A stretch of 64,000 nt of DNA, from contig NZ_RAPS01000001.1 in the NCBI RefSeq assembly GCF_003610255.1, positions 7,777,001 to 7,841,000 of the forward strand, written 5' to 3'. Source of the stretch: Streptomyces sp. TLI_171 (GTDB lineage Bacteria; Actinomycetota; Actinomycetes; Streptomycetales; Streptomycetaceae). The position numbers were made by a program, and so were the translations under genes. Shown here one piece after another: positions 45,738-54,190 of the stretch (position 1 is the first letter of the stretch; the number at the start of each line of letters is the position of its first letter). The notes beneath the pieces were generated by a model. The model did not search any database. It saw nothing but the letters and a program-made list of their open reading frames with translations, and had not been told where the DNA came from.

Positions 45738-46031
45738 TCAGGGTTCGAGGGTCAGGTACCGGTCGGTGCCGGTGAGCCGGAGCAGCCGCAGGACGCGGGG
45801 ACCGGCACCGCGCAGGACCAGGCATGCTCCCTCTCGCTCGGCTTCTTTCCCGGCGCGTGCCAGCGGGCGCAGGCCGGCGCAGTCCATGAAGTCCACCGCG
45901 GACAGGTCGACGACGACCTCGCGGTGCGTGCCGAGCGCAGCGGCCAGTTCCCGCTGGAGGTCGGGTGCGGTGTCGAGGTCGAGGTCGCCGTGCGGTCGTA
46001 CGACGGCGACTGCCCGCTTCTGGTCGTGCAT
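45738..46031 (-). CDS. STAS-domain protein (anti-sigma factor antagonist-like)
   Basis: 97 residues, one STAS domain: VVRPHGDLDLDTAPDLQREL, then VVDLSAVDFMDCAGLRPLAR. In SpoIIAA/RsbV proteins the loop after FMD carries the phosphorylated serine (DSSGL); here it reads D50-C51-A52-G53-L54, so the usual phosphorylation residue is absent. It may act as an unregulated binder of an anti-sigma ATPase, or have another role. ATG at 46031 follows GGGAACGCC. Located between hsp20 and DUF2267 genes on the same strand. Confidence 0.85.
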   Translation of the reverse strand: MHDQKRAVAVVRPHGDLDLDTAPDLQRELAAALGTHREVVVDLSAVDFMDCAGLRPLARAGKEAEREGACLVLRGAGPRVLRLLRLTGTDRYLTLEP

Positions 46032-46152
46032 GGCGTTCCCGGTGTCGACTCGGTCGCGATGCTCGGTGTACCGAACGGTGGACGGGAGCGGGCCGCCCCC
46101 CAGTGACCCGGGGCGGGGCGCCACGGGGCGGCCGGTGTGGGGTGGCGGTTCG

Positions 46153-46587
46153 TCAGGCCCGGATCTGCTTGCGTTCGGCTCCGTGGTCGATCTCGATCTT
46201 GCGGGGCCTGGCCTTCGCGGCGACCGGAATGGTCAGCGTCAGCACGCCGGCCTCGTAGTGGGCGCTGATTCCGTCAGGTTCGAGGATGTCGGAGAGCATG
46301 ACCTGCCTTGAGAACACGCCGAGCGGTCGCTCGGACAGCTCCCACTGCACCTCGTCGCCCTGCCGGCTCGGGCGGCGTTCCGCCTTGACGGTCAGCATGT
46401 TCCGCTCGACGTCGATGTCGATCGCGTCCGGGTCGACGCCCGGCAGGTCGAAGCAGACCACGTATTCGTCACCGACGCGGTAGGCGTCCAGCGGCATCGG
46501 GGCAGGGTGCGACCAGGTGCCGTTCGCCCCCAGGAACTGCTGGGTCAGCCGGTCAAGCTCGCGGAACGGGTCAGTGCGCAGCAGCAT
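46153..46587 (-). CDS. hsp18: Hsp20/alpha-crystallin small heat-shock protein
   Basis: 144 residues. N-terminal MLLRTDPFRELDRLTQQFLG, then the alpha-crystallin domain with YVVCFDLPGVDPDAIDIDVE, NMLTVKAERR and GVFSRQVMLSD, with the C-terminal strand AHYEAGVLTLTIPVAAKARP containing the conserved A-x-x-x-G-V-L pattern. It prevents aggregation of unfolded proteins during heat stress. ATG at 46587 follows GGAGGTGTTTCGCG. The upstream inverted repeat at 46648-46666 matches the RheA operator known for hsp18 in Streptomyces, so repression at normal temperature is likely. Confidence 0.93.
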   Translation of the reverse strand: MLLRTDPFRELDRLTQQFLGANGTWSHPAPMPLDAYRVGDEYVVCFDLPGVDPDAIDIDVERNMLTVKAERRPSRQGDEVQWELSERPLGVFSRQVMLSDILEPDGISAHYEAGVLTLTIPVAAKARPRKIEIDHGAERKQIRA

Positions 46588-46647
46588 CGCGAAACACCTC
46601 CAACGGATCCTGAGTGCCAGTGCGCTTCACCTGAATCCGTTGTAACA

Positions 46648-46666
46648 CGTCATCCATTCGATGACA
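46648..46666. promoter_or_regulatory. RheA-type operator upstream of hsp18
   Basis: CGTCATC-CATTC-GATGACA, an inverted repeat with 5-base spacer, 61 bp upstream of the hsp18 start. It fits the TGTCATC-N5-GATGACA operator of the thermosensor repressor RheA (recalled from the literature) at 13 of 14 positions. No rheA gene is nearby. Confidence 0.8.
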
Positions 46667-47168
46667 ACACTTCGGGTCATGTGATGCATGACGCCGCTCG
46701 GCGCGGTCGGCACCACAGCCTCGACGTGTACTCCATCGCAATCGGCGCTCGTCGTACGGCGTACGGCGTACGGCGCACGGCCGGTGAAGACCGCGCCGAC
46801 GCGGTCGGGGAGTTGGTGGTGGCTGGCAGCGTCGCGCGGGTCGCACGCCGACGACCTCAGCCTCCTCACGGCCCGGCACGGCCCGATGACCGGCATCTGC
46901 ATCGCGACCGGGCCCGACCGCGACCCCGGACAGCTGCTCACGGGACGGATCCGAGGCCGTGGCCGCCGCGGCGGTGCTGGACCGGTCGGACGGTGGCAGC
47001 CGTCCCACCCTGCTCCATGTCACGGCCGCGCCTGGCGGAAGGCGGCGTCGGAGGTGACTCAGCCGTCCGGACGGTGCAGGCGAGCCTGGTGGAGCAGGGC
47101 GTAGGGAGGTCACGCGACAAGGCTCCTGGCGGTCCGGGGACCGCCAGGAGCCGGGATGCGACGCTGCG
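46667..47168. other. Intergenic region with possible old coding remnant, 502 bp
   Basis: The right end holds the terminator for the leftward small protein gene. In between, some plus-strand fragments look protein-like (LLTARHGPMTGICIATGPDR, then in another frame EAVAAAAVLDRSDGG) but no intact gene can be supported. A short GTACGGC triplication lies near 46753-46780. Confidence 0.4.
47121..47152 (-). terminator. Hairpin after the small hydrophilic protein gene
   Basis: 15-bp perfect stem GGCTCCTGGCGGTCC / GGACCGCCAGGAGCC with a two-base loop in the palindrome centre, 17 bp beyond the stop at 47169. Confidence 0.85.
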
Positions 47169-47351
47169 TCAGTTCTGCTCGTCGTCGAGGTTCGTCTCGG
47201 TCGTGTCGTGACCCTGCGCCATCTCGCGCTCCGCATCGTCCCGGGCCTTCTGGTCCAGGTCCTCGCGCTTGGGGTTGCGGTTGCCCAGTGCCTCCTTGGC
47301 CTGGTCGGCGAGGTCCTTGGCCTGGTCCTTGAACTGATCGCTGAGTCCCAT
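47169..47351 (-). CDS. Small hydrophilic helical protein (CsbD/antitoxin-like), hypothetical
   Basis: 60 residues, highly charged: MGLSDQFKDQAKDLADQAKE at the N-terminus and RDDAEREMAQGHDTTETNLD near the C-terminus. Amphipathic helix with Ala/Lys/Asp periodicity, similar in look to CsbD-like stress proteins and to the Rv0909-type small proteins; no toxin partner is adjacent. ATG at 47351 follows GGAGAAGCAAGTC. A strong terminator follows it. Confidence 0.7.
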   Translation of the reverse strand: MGLSDQFKDQAKDLADQAKEALGNRNPKREDLDQKARDDAEREMAQGHDTTETNLDDEQN

Positions 47352-47718
47352 GACTTGCTTCTCCAATGCGTTCGGGAACATGTGCCCCCCGCCCCAGGAA
47401 CTCACGGCCTGCCTCGCCCCGCATTCCCGCATCGACCGACCGGCCCAAGGCCGTGCTGCGTTGGAGTCGGACCGGGGCGGCGGGGGAGAGGAGCATCGCC
47501 GTCGGAGAGCCACGCCTTGTCGCAGGACGCGTCACCCGCGGCAGGTCCGCCGCGGTCGGGATCCCGCTGGTGCTGCTCGCACCGAGCGGCGGGGTGCGAC
47601 AGCACGCACTGAACGCTCTGGGCCTGCGCGGCGGCGGCCCGGGGGTGTGTAGTGGCAGGTCGGCCGGGGCACACGCGCGGTGACGCACCCGCCGACCACG
47701 GAGGGCCCGGGATCCGCC
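47352..47718. other. Divergent intergenic region, 367 bp
   Basis: Holds the promoters of the leftward small protein gene and the rightward ATPase gene. No supported gene or clear operator seen. Confidence 0.4.
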
Positions 47719-48204
47719 ATGGCACCGGCCGACCGACGACACCGCCACCTGAACATGTTTCCCGGCGACCGGACCGCCGCAGGCATCGCGTTCACCCGCC
47801 GCACCCTGGCCGACTGGCACCTGACCGACCCGGCCGCCTGCACCGACGCACTACTGGTCGCGGCCGAACTCCTCGCCAACGCGGCCCAGCACACCCCCGG
47901 CCCCGAGCGCCTGGACATCGACCTCGGCCCCGCCGGGCTCACCCTCGCGGTCACCGACCCCTCCACGGACATTCCGCGTCCCGGCGCGCTCCGGCCCGAC
48001 ACCCCCCACGGGCACGGCCTCGTCATCGTCGACAGGCTCGCCCTCGCCTGGGGACACCGGCCGACCCCCACCGGCAAGACCGTCTGGGCCCTCCTCCCCG
48101 CCCGCGCCACCGACAGCTCCGGCCGCCGCGAACACCCACGCGGCGTTCGACGAGGCGGCCCCGAACGTCGGAGAGACGGCCGGGCCGGCGCGCGTCGCGG
48201 CTGA
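47719..48204 (+). CDS. SpoIIAB/RsbW-like ATP-binding protein (HATPase_c)
   Basis: 161 residues. GHKL-type ATPase fold: N box LLVAAELLANAAQHTPGPER near 47-66, G1 box VTDPSTDIP near 82-90 and G2 region GHGLVIVDRLALAWGHR near 102-118, ending KTVWALLPAR. These single-domain proteins in streptomycetes act as anti-sigma kinases or partners of STAS proteins. ATG at 47719 is preferred; a GTG at 47680 in frame would add 13 residues. The last 30 residues are Arg-rich and may be disordered. A STAS protein gene lies 1.7 kb to the left. Confidence 0.82.
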   Translation: MAPADRRHRHLNMFPGDRTAAGIAFTRRTLADWHLTDPAACTDALLVAAELLANAAQHTPGPERLDIDLGPAGLTLAVTDPSTDIPRPGALRPDTPHGHGLVIVDRLALAWGHRPTPTGKTVWALLPARATDSSGRREHPRGVRRGGPERRRDGRAGARRG

Positions 48205-48552
48205 CGACCGATCAGCGGCAGGCCGGCGTCGCCGGACCGGCCGGCGCAGCCGGTGGCCGCGGTCGGTTCGCCGCGAGTTTCGCCGCATCCCGTGGCTGGC
48301 CGGAGCACCGTCGTTGACGCCGGCAGACTCCAGGCGGCTTCCGTCAGCGGCGCCTGGTGCACGCCCCACCGGGGTGTGCACCGCCGCGCACTTCGCCGGG
48401 CAGGGCCCCCACGCCGCGCTCACCCTCGCCCGCGCTCGCGTGCGGCGGGAAGCGGGAAGGAGGAACGAATCGACAGATCGGCTGCCAGCTGCTTCCGACC
48501 CGCGGTCCCTTTCGAACGGCCTGGGCGGGGATCCGGTGGCGGCGGCTCGGAC
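48205..48552. other. Convergent intergenic region, 348 bp
   Basis: Between the ATPase gene and the end of the leftward TetR gene. No supported gene or strong hairpin seen. Confidence 0.4.
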
Positions 48553-49215
48553 TCAACCCGAGCGCAGCGCGGAGAAGCCGAGCAGCAGGGCATCGAGCGC
48601 GAAGGCGAACCGCTCGGCGTCGTCCGTGCCGATCCCGTCGGTCGCGGCGCGGACCAGCAGCGGGTACCGCTCCGCCCCGAGCGCGGCCAACCAGTCGACG
48701 CCACCGGCTTCTCCGGCTTCGACCGCGATCCGGGCCTCCGCCGTCGCGTGGCCGATCACGAACACCGAGAGGGAGTTGAGCGCATGCAAGGCGCTACCGA
48801 GCGGAAAGCCCCCAGCTGTGAGCAGGCGCAGGAGTGCCTCGAGGTCGTCGAGGGTCGCAGGGGTGACGGCGGGTCGGGAGGTGGCGATCGGTAGCACGGC
48901 CGGGTGCCGCAGCAGACCCTCGCGCAGGGCGGCGGCGTACGCGTGCAGGGCCGTGCGCCAGTCGGCGGAGGCGTCCATGGCGGGGGTGGCAGCCGTGAAC
49001 ACCTGCTCCACCAGGCCGTCCAGCAAGGCGTCCTTGTTGGGCACGTAGTGGTAGAGGGTCATCGCCTCCACGCCCAGCTCCTGGCCGAGCGAACGCATCG
49101 TCAGAGCCTTGAGTCCGTCCCGGTCGACCAGGCCGAGCGCCGCATCGAGCACCTGCTGCCTGCTCAGCCCGACCCGCTCGCCCCGCCCGCGCCGGGCCGC
49201 CTGACGCTCCGCCAT
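48553..49215 (-). CDS. TetR-family transcriptional regulator
   Basis: 220 residues. N-terminal helix-turn-helix: LSRQQVLDAALGLVDRDGLK, ALTMRSLGQELGVEAMTLYH, YVPNKDALLDGLVEQVF. The C-terminal helical domain (ALHAYAAALREGLLRHPAVL, later ERFAFALDALLLGF) is of the TetR_C_1-like type that binds hydrophobic ligands. ATG at 49215 follows GGAGGAGCAGAG. It is divergent from the SnoaL-like gene; two palindromes at 49250-49262 and 49283-49295 lie between the two starts and are probably its operators, so it should repress both genes. Confidence 0.9.
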   Translation of the reverse strand: MAERQAARRGRGERVGLSRQQVLDAALGLVDRDGLKALTMRSLGQELGVEAMTLYHYVPNKDALLDGLVEQVFTAATPAMDASADWRTALHAYAAALREGLLRHPAVLPIATSRPAVTPATLDDLEALLRLLTAGGFPLGSALHALNSLSVFVIGHATAEARIAVEAGEAGGVDWLAALGAERYPLLVRAATDGIGTDDAERFAFALDALLLGFSALRSG

Positions 49216-49249
49216 CTCTGCTCCTCCGCCGCCGCACGGCCTTGATTTT

Positions 49250-49262
49250 CTTACAACATAAG
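49250..49262. promoter_or_regulatory. Operator-like dyad, TetR-proximal
   Basis: CTTACAACATAAG: 4-bp arms CTTA/TAAG around CAACA, similar to the perfect palindrome 33 bp away. Confidence 0.65.
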
Positions 49263-49282
49263 AGAATACTCACCATCGCAAA

Positions 49283-49295
49283 CTTACGACGTAAG
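49283..49295. promoter_or_regulatory. Operator-like palindrome, SnoaL-proximal
   Basis: CTTACGACGTAAG is a perfect 13-bp palindrome (6+1+6), 27 bp upstream of the SnoaL-like start codon. Its centre is 33 bp, about three helical turns, from that of the first dyad. Confidence 0.8.
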
Positions 49296-49322
49296 AAATC
49301 AGTTGCCGCAAGGGGTGTCACG

Positions 49323-49763
49323 ATGTCGACCGCCACCAACAAGCAGGTCATCCGCGACTTCGTCACCGCGCTCAACGACCGCTCCGGCGAGGGCTGGGTG
49401 CAATTGCTCTCCCCGACCGTCATCGACCACAACAAGATCATCTTTGGGGAGGAAGACGCCCCCGGCGCAGCCATCGAGGGTTTCCGCCTCCAACTGGCCG
49501 CCTTCAGCACCGGGGCCACGGGCGACGGCTTCCACATCGAGCAGCTCGTCGCCGAGGGTGACGAGGTCGTTGCCCGGCTGCGGGTGGCCGGTGTGCACAC
49601 GGGTCACCACGTCCGGATGCCCGAGCCGACCAACCGCCGCTGCGACGTCGAGCAGATCTGGATCTTCACCGTCCGAGCCGGCCGCATTGCCGAGATCCGC
49701 GCCGTCAGCGACCGTCTCGGCATGTTCATCCAGCTCGGCTGGGACTGGCCGACCGTCGACTGA
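49323..49763 (+). CDS. SnoaL-like/ester cyclase-family protein (NTF2-like fold)
   Basis: 146 residues. Single NTF2-like alpha+beta barrel: TNKQVIRDFVTALNDRSGEG at the N-terminus, PTVIDHNKIIFGE, then DEVVARLRVAGVHTGHHVRM and VEQIWIFTVRAGRIAEIRAV. The SnoaL group includes polyketide cyclases and hydratases as well as many proteins of unknown role. ATG at 49323 follows AAGGGGTGTCACG. It is divergent from the TetR gene, whose product probably represses it, suggesting an inducible detoxification or modification of a small hydrophobic molecule. Confidence 0.82.
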   Translation: MSTATNKQVIRDFVTALNDRSGEGWVQLLSPTVIDHNKIIFGEEDAPGAAIEGFRLQLAAFSTGATGDGFHIEQLVAEGDEVVARLRVAGVHTGHHVRMPEPTNRRCDVEQIWIFTVRAGRIAEIRAVSDRLGMFIQLGWDWPTVD

Positions 49764-49881
49764 ACCCGGTGGCTGATCGCCGAACGGCATTCACCGCCGG
49801 GCCCGGACCGCGCCACCTCGCTCTGCCGCGCGGCACATGGTGATCGTCCACGGAATCGCGGCGGGCGCCCGATCGCGCGTG

Positions 49882-50652
49882 CTACGGCCGACCGGGGAGG
49901 GCGGCGACTACGAGGGCGACGGCTTCCTCCGGCGTCCCGGTGCGTGCGACCAACTCCCCGTCTCGGCGCCGCACCCCGTACTGGCGCTCGTCGTGCGGGA
50001 ACAGGCCGTACCCGACCTGCCCCTCCCAGAGGCCGAACCCGACCTGCTTCTTCTCGGAGGGCTCGATTCTGGTGGAGAACCAGACATTGAAGTGGCTGGT
50101 GATCGGCGTCAGCCTGCGCAGCGCCGGTTGGGCGTACGCCGCCACCAAGAGCGCGTTCGTGCGCGGGAACCGGCCCCAGTCCGACGTGTGGTAGCGGTCG
50201 AGCTTGACGTGCCACGCCAACTCGACCGCGCCCAGGGGCTCTTGCTCGTGCACCAAGGCCCACGGGCGGAACTCGATGCACGGGGCCTGGGCTCTGGTCT
50301 CCCTCAGCCCCGCACCGCTCATCCACGCCACCGCTGCCCTGACCGCTTCGGTCGGCTCCGCGCTCCACCCACCGGCCACGATCACGCCGTGGCTCTCCAG
50401 GCGCACCCAGAGGTCCCCGCACTGCCCACCGCGCGGATACACCGCCCACGGCCGCGAGCCCGTCATCTCCTCGCGGGGCGGATACACCGTCACCCGCCGC
50501 CCGAGCCGCTCGTCGACGTACCTCGCGGCGGACGGAGGCGCACTGTCCGGCTCGGGCAGGACAATCCCGAGGCCCTCCGCCGTACGCCGCAACACCTCCC
50601 GGAGCACCCCGCGACCCCACTGCCGCCCGCCTGCCCCCGCCCCCACGTTCAT
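49882..50652 (-). CDS. Hypothetical protein, 256 aa
   Basis: Soluble protein without signal peptide. Notable segments are RRVTVYPPREEMTGSRPWAV, TEAVRAAVAWMSGAGLRETR and the conserved-looking LTPITSHFNVWFSTRIEPSE. The C-terminus ends RTGTPEEAVALVVAALPGRP. Such Trp-rich proteins with a PxTSHF segment occur widely in streptomycetes without assigned function. ATG at 50652 was chosen as the first start with protein-like sequence following. Confidence 0.65.
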   Translation of the reverse strand: MNVGAGAGGRQWGRGVLREVLRRTAEGLGIVLPEPDSAPPSAARYVDERLGRRVTVYPPREEMTGSRPWAVYPRGGQCGDLWVRLESHGVIVAGGWSAEPTEAVRAAVAWMSGAGLRETRAQAPCIEFRPWALVHEQEPLGAVELAWHVKLDRYHTSDWGRFPRTNALLVAAYAQPALRRLTPITSHFNVWFSTRIEPSEKKQVGFGLWEGQVGYGLFPHDERQYGVRRRDGELVARTGTPEEAVALVVAALPGRP

Positions 50653-50806
50653 CCACCCAGTATGCGCCGCGGCAGCGCCCTGCCCGTCTGGCCGGGAGGA
50701 GTCGCGGTCCTGGGTGCGTCGTCGTTCGACCGCCGCCTGAACGGGCCCGGTGGTGTGTGGACGGGAAGTCGCAGACCGGGGCCCTGGACCGGCCGCGGCG
50801 CGGGGT

Positions 50807-50841
50807 GCTGCGGGGGACCACCCGTGAAGGTCCCCCGCAGC
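50807..50841 (-). terminator. Hairpin after the small secreted protein gene
   Basis: 13-bp perfect stem GCTGCGGGGGACC / GGTCCCCCGCAGC with a 9-base loop, 12 bp beyond the stop codon at 50853. Confidence 0.85.
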
Positions 50842-50852
50842 GTCGGGCCTGA

Positions 50853-51260
50853 TCAGGCGCAGGCGAGCTGCCACGATCCGTAGGTGCCGGAGATGTAGCT
50901 GCCGTTGTCCTCCAGGCCCGTGCGGAAGAAGAAGCAGGCGCCCTCCGCGAAGTCCCGGTCGAAGGCGCCGGTGTAGGTGTAGCCGGTGTAGCCGCCGGTG
51001 TAGTCGTGGTAGTGCTTGCCGTCGCTGGTGCTGGCCAGGCCCATGGTGGGGGTGGTGTATTCCAGGCGGACGCCGCGGCCGTCCTTGCACAGGTCCATGA
51101 AGCGGAAGGTGTCTCCGTAGTTGGACCAGCCGGTCACGCCGCAGGTGTCGTCGGACGACGCGTAGTCGTTGATCTCGAACGCGGACGCCGTGTTGGCGAT
51201 TCCGACCGTCATCGCCACCGTGGCCGCGGCCGTCACCACGATGCGCTTGAGCGTGAACAC
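50853..51260 (-). CDS. Small secreted protein, hypothetical
   Basis: 135 residues. A clear signal peptide, FTLKRIVVTAAATVAMTVGI with cleavage at NTASA-F near residue 28. The mature 107 residues contain four cysteines, many Tyr/Gly/Asp residues (YHDYTGGYTGYTYTGAFDRD) and probably a compact disulfide-bonded beta fold. GTG at 51260 follows AAGGAG. No family recognised; it resembles small exported proteins of streptomycetes such as protease inhibitors in size only. Confidence 0.75.
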   Translation of the reverse strand: MFTLKRIVVTAAATVAMTVGIANTASAFEINDYASSDDTCGVTGWSNYGDTFRFMDLCKDGRGVRLEYTTPTMGLASTSDGKHYHDYTGGYTGYTYTGAFDRDFAEGACFFFRTGLEDNGSYISGTYGSWQLACA

Positions 51261-51570
51261 ATGTTCTCCTTGGAGAGCGGAGGATCGTCGCGGTCATGAC
51301 GAAATGGGGCTCCGCAATGGGCCAGGACTATGCCTCAAACATGATCATCTGACAACTGGTCTGCACGAAGCCGCCCATGACTGCACATCACCTCCACGCC
51401 AACGGCGATCCGAGCACCGTTCACCTGTAGTTCAGACGTCGAGCCGCTGGCGACTGCTCGGTGGACCGGACGCGACCCTCCCGGAGTCCGTGCCCGGACC
51501 CGGCACGGCTGCCGGAAGGGGCTGCCAGGGTCGGCGAGGGCGTGCGTCGGGGTGACGGGATACTGCTGCA
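51261..51570. other. Divergent intergenic region, 310 bp
   Basis: Holds the promoters of the leftward secreted protein gene and the rightward permease gene; relatively AT-rich near 51260-51360. No operator identified. Confidence 0.4.
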
Positions 51571-52812
51571 ATGTCAGATCACCGGACTTTGGCTCCTGCG
51601 GGGCCCGCGCCGACCGAGCTCCCCGTCCCGCCGGCGGGACGTCCCTCGCTGCGGCGGGACGTCTCGTTGCCCGCTGTGCTGGCCGGTCTGGTGTGCGTCG
51701 CCGTGTCCTTCTCCGGCCCGCTGGTCGTCGTGCTTGCCGCAGCGTCCGCCGGGCACCTGGACCAGGTGCACACCGCCTCGTGGATCTGGGCGGTGTCGAT
51801 CGGCAGCGGGCTGACCTGCCTGCTGCTCAGCTGGTGGACCCGGACCCCGGTGATCACGGCTTGGTCGACGCCCGGCGCGGCGCTGCTGGTCGGTAGCCTC
51901 GGTGCCTATCCCTACCCGGAGGCGATCGGGGCGTTCCTGCTCAGCTCGGTCGCCGTCGCACTGTTCGGTGCCACCGGCCTGTTCGGGCGACTGATCAGGG
52001 CCGTCCCGACCGGCATCGTCAACGCCATGCTGGCCGGCATCCTGTTCGCCTTCGGCGCGGGCATCTTCGCCGAACTGCGCGCCGCCCCCGTCCTGGTGCT
52101 GGGCAGCTTCACCGTCTTCCTGCTGGCGAAGCGCCTGGTGCCGCGCTACGCCGTCCCGCTGGCCCTGGTCGCGGGCGCGGTGCTCGCCGCGGCCACCGTC
52201 GGACTCCCGCTGCACCTCGGCTCCGGCGGCCCCACCCACCCCGTCTGGACCACCCCGGCCTTCTCCTGGCCCGCAACCGTCGGCCTGGCGCTGCCGCTCA
52301 CCATCGTCGCGCTGGCCTCGCAGAACGCCCCGGGTCTCGGCATCATGCGGGCCTCCGGGTACCGGCCCGACGACCGGCTGCTGATCGGTGCGACCGGCGG
52401 ACTGTCGGTGCTGCTCGCCCCGTTCGGCTCGCCCGGCGTCAACCTGGCGGCGATCACCGCCGCGATCTGCACCAGCCCGGAGAGCCACCCCGACCCGCGC
52501 CGGCGGTACGTGGCCGGAATGGCCACGGGCCTGCTCTACCTGCTGGTCGGCAGCTTCAGCGGCCTCCTGGTCAGCCTGTTCACCGGCCTGCCGCACGCCC
52601 TGATCGCGGTGATCGCGGGCGTCGCCCTGCTGGCCTCCTTCCAGGGCAGCCTGGCCGCCGCGGTCGCAGAGGAACGCGGCCGCGACGGCGCGGTGGTCAC
52701 CTTCCTCGCCACCGCCTCCGGCCTGACCCTGTTCGGCATCGGCGCACCGTTCTGGGGCCTCCTGCTGGGCTTGACGACGCACGCCGTTCTGACGCGCCGT
52801 CACCGGGGTTGA
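51571..52812 (+). CDS. benE: BenE-family benzoate/proton symporter-like permease
   Basis: 413 residues with about twelve hydrophobic segments (LPAVLAGLVCVAVSFSGPLV near 33-52; LTIVALASQNAPGLGIMRAS near 250-269; GLLVSLFTGLPHALIAVIAG). The segments TPVITAWSTPGAALL and GATGGLSVLLAPFGSPGVNL are characteristic of the BenE family. The family imports benzoate or related aromatic acids. No benzoate catabolic genes are in the window, so the substrate is uncertain. ATG at 51571 has only a weak binding site (GACGGGATACTGCTGCA). Confidence 0.86.
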   Translation: MSDHRTLAPAGPAPTELPVPPAGRPSLRRDVSLPAVLAGLVCVAVSFSGPLVVVLAAASAGHLDQVHTASWIWAVSIGSGLTCLLLSWWTRTPVITAWSTPGAALLVGSLGAYPYPEAIGAFLLSSVAVALFGATGLFGRLIRAVPTGIVNAMLAGILFAFGAGIFAELRAAPVLVLGSFTVFLLAKRLVPRYAVPLALVAGAVLAAATVGLPLHLGSGGPTHPVWTTPAFSWPATVGLALPLTIVALASQNAPGLGIMRASGYRPDDRLLIGATGGLSVLLAPFGSPGVNLAAITAAICTSPESHPDPRRRYVAGMATGLLYLLVGSFSGLLVSLFTGLPHALIAVIAGVALLASFQGSLAAAVAEERGRDGAVVTFLATASGLTLFGIGAPFWGLLLGLTTHAVLTRRHRG

Positions 52813-53020
52813 GCTGGTCCGCTGCTGGCCAGGAAGCGGAGTGTGGCGGGCGGGCACGACGGTCCGGCACGGGCAGGGCGGGGGCGGCGACCCCGGCATT
52901 CGGGAAACGATCTCGCCCCGCTGGGAAGCGATCTTCAACCGGGAGCGACCCTGATCGTCAACATCGCCGCAGTGGCCTGAGCTGGTTGACCTGCTCCCCG
53001 GGCGGGGGACGGTGAGCCGG

Positions 53021-54190
53021 TCAGCGGCGGTCGAGGTGGGGGAAGACGAACTCGTCCAGCAGGAGGCCGAGGGCGACTGCGGCCGGGACGGCGACCAGTG
53101 CCCCGACGATGCCCAGCAAGGCGCCGCCGATCAGAACGGCCACGATCGTGACGAACGGGTGGACGTCGACGGCGAACTTCATCGTCCGCGGCATGATCAG
53201 GTAGTCCTCCAGCAGCCGGAAGCCGATGTAGAAGCCGGCCGTGGACACGGCGACCGGCCAGGAGACCGCGAGGGCGACGAGACTGACGACGATGCCGCCG
53301 ATGGTGGAGCCGACGATCGGCACGAGGTCCATCAGGGCCACGAACACGCCGAGGGCCGCGGCGTAGGGCACGCCGACCGCGGCGCACCACACGGCGGTGG
53401 CGAGGCCGGCGATGGCGGAGGTGGCCAGGTTGCCGAGCATGTAGCGTCCGGTGCGGGCGAGGATCTCCTCGGTGAGCTCGCGGGCCCGGGCGCGGCGGCT
53501 GCCCTTCACGAAGCGGTAGCAGAACTCCTTGATGTCGGGCATCCCGGCCATCAGGTACAGGGTCACGGTGGCGACCACGGTGACCGAGGTGACGGTGTCC
53601 AGCAGCAGGCGGCCGGCGCCCAGCACACCGCCCATCAGGCCGGGGCCTCCGCTGCCGCCGAGGGCGTTCTTCGCCTGCTCGGCGAGGTGGAAGCGATCCT
53701 CGATCCGACCCAGCGCCGAGTGGTGGTCGTGGACCTGGTCCAGCCAGAGCGGGATGCGCCGGGCCAGCACGCCGGCCTCCTGGCCCACCGGGGGGACGAC
53801 CAGGAACAGGAAGCCCGCGACCAGCAGCAGGAAGGCGCCGAGGACGGCGGCCACCGCCCAGCCGCGCCGCAGTCGGCGCCGGCACAGCGCGGCGACGATC
53901 GGCTCCAGGCTCACCGCGAGGAAGACGGAGAGCAGCAGCAGGGTCAGGAACTCCTCCAGGCGCAGCAGTTGGCGGAACAGGAACCAACCGGTGAGCGCGC
54001 CGAGCGCCAGCCGCAGACCGGTGGAGAACCCGGGCATCCGGGCCCGGGAGGAGTACGGGCGGGGCTCCGCGGTCGGCGGCGGGTCGGCTGCGGGCGCGGT
54101 CGGCGCGGCGTCATGGGGCACCAGCAGCCGTCGGCGGATCCCGTCCGCGGCGCCGGTGGTGACGACACGCAGTCCCGGTGGCATCTTCAT
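53021..54190 (-). CDS. AI-2E (PerM/YhhT)-family transporter
   Basis: 389 residues, seven to eight membrane segments. Two N-terminal helices (LRLALGALTGWFLFRQLLRL, FLTLLLLSVFLAVSLEPIVA) precede a cytoplasmic helical region and the conserved C-terminal cluster ALGVFVALMDLVPIVGSTIG, RLLEDYLIMPRTMKFAVDVH and VPAAVALGLLLDEFVFP. Family members export autoinducers or act as Na+/H+ antiporters; the role in actinomycetes is unclear. The first 50 residues are Pro/Ala-rich and cytosolic. ATG at 54190 has no strong binding site. Confidence 0.86.
   Translation of the reverse strand: MKMPPGLRVVTTGAADGIRRRLLVPHDAAPTAPAADPPPTAEPRPYSSRARMPGFSTGLRLALGALTGWFLFRQLLRLEEFLTLLLLSVFLAVSLEPIVAALCRRRLRRGWAVAAVLGAFLLLVAGFLFLVVPPVGQEAGVLARRIPLWLDQVHDHHSALGRIEDRFHLAEQAKNALGGSGGPGLMGGVLGAGRLLLDTVTSVTVVATVTLYLMAGMPDIKEFCYRFVKGSRRARARELTEEILARTGRYMLGNLATSAIAGLATAVWCAAVGVPYAAALGVFVALMDLVPIVGSTIGGIVVSLVALAVSWPVAVSTAGFYIGFRLLEDYLIMPRTMKFAVDVHPFVTIVAVLIGGALLGIVGALVAVPAAVALGLLLDEFVFPHLDRR

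Noticed and set aside
46753..46780. GTACGGC triplication as a regulatory repeat
   Set aside because: Short and within low-complexity DNA; likely slippage, with no relation to a promoter or gene.
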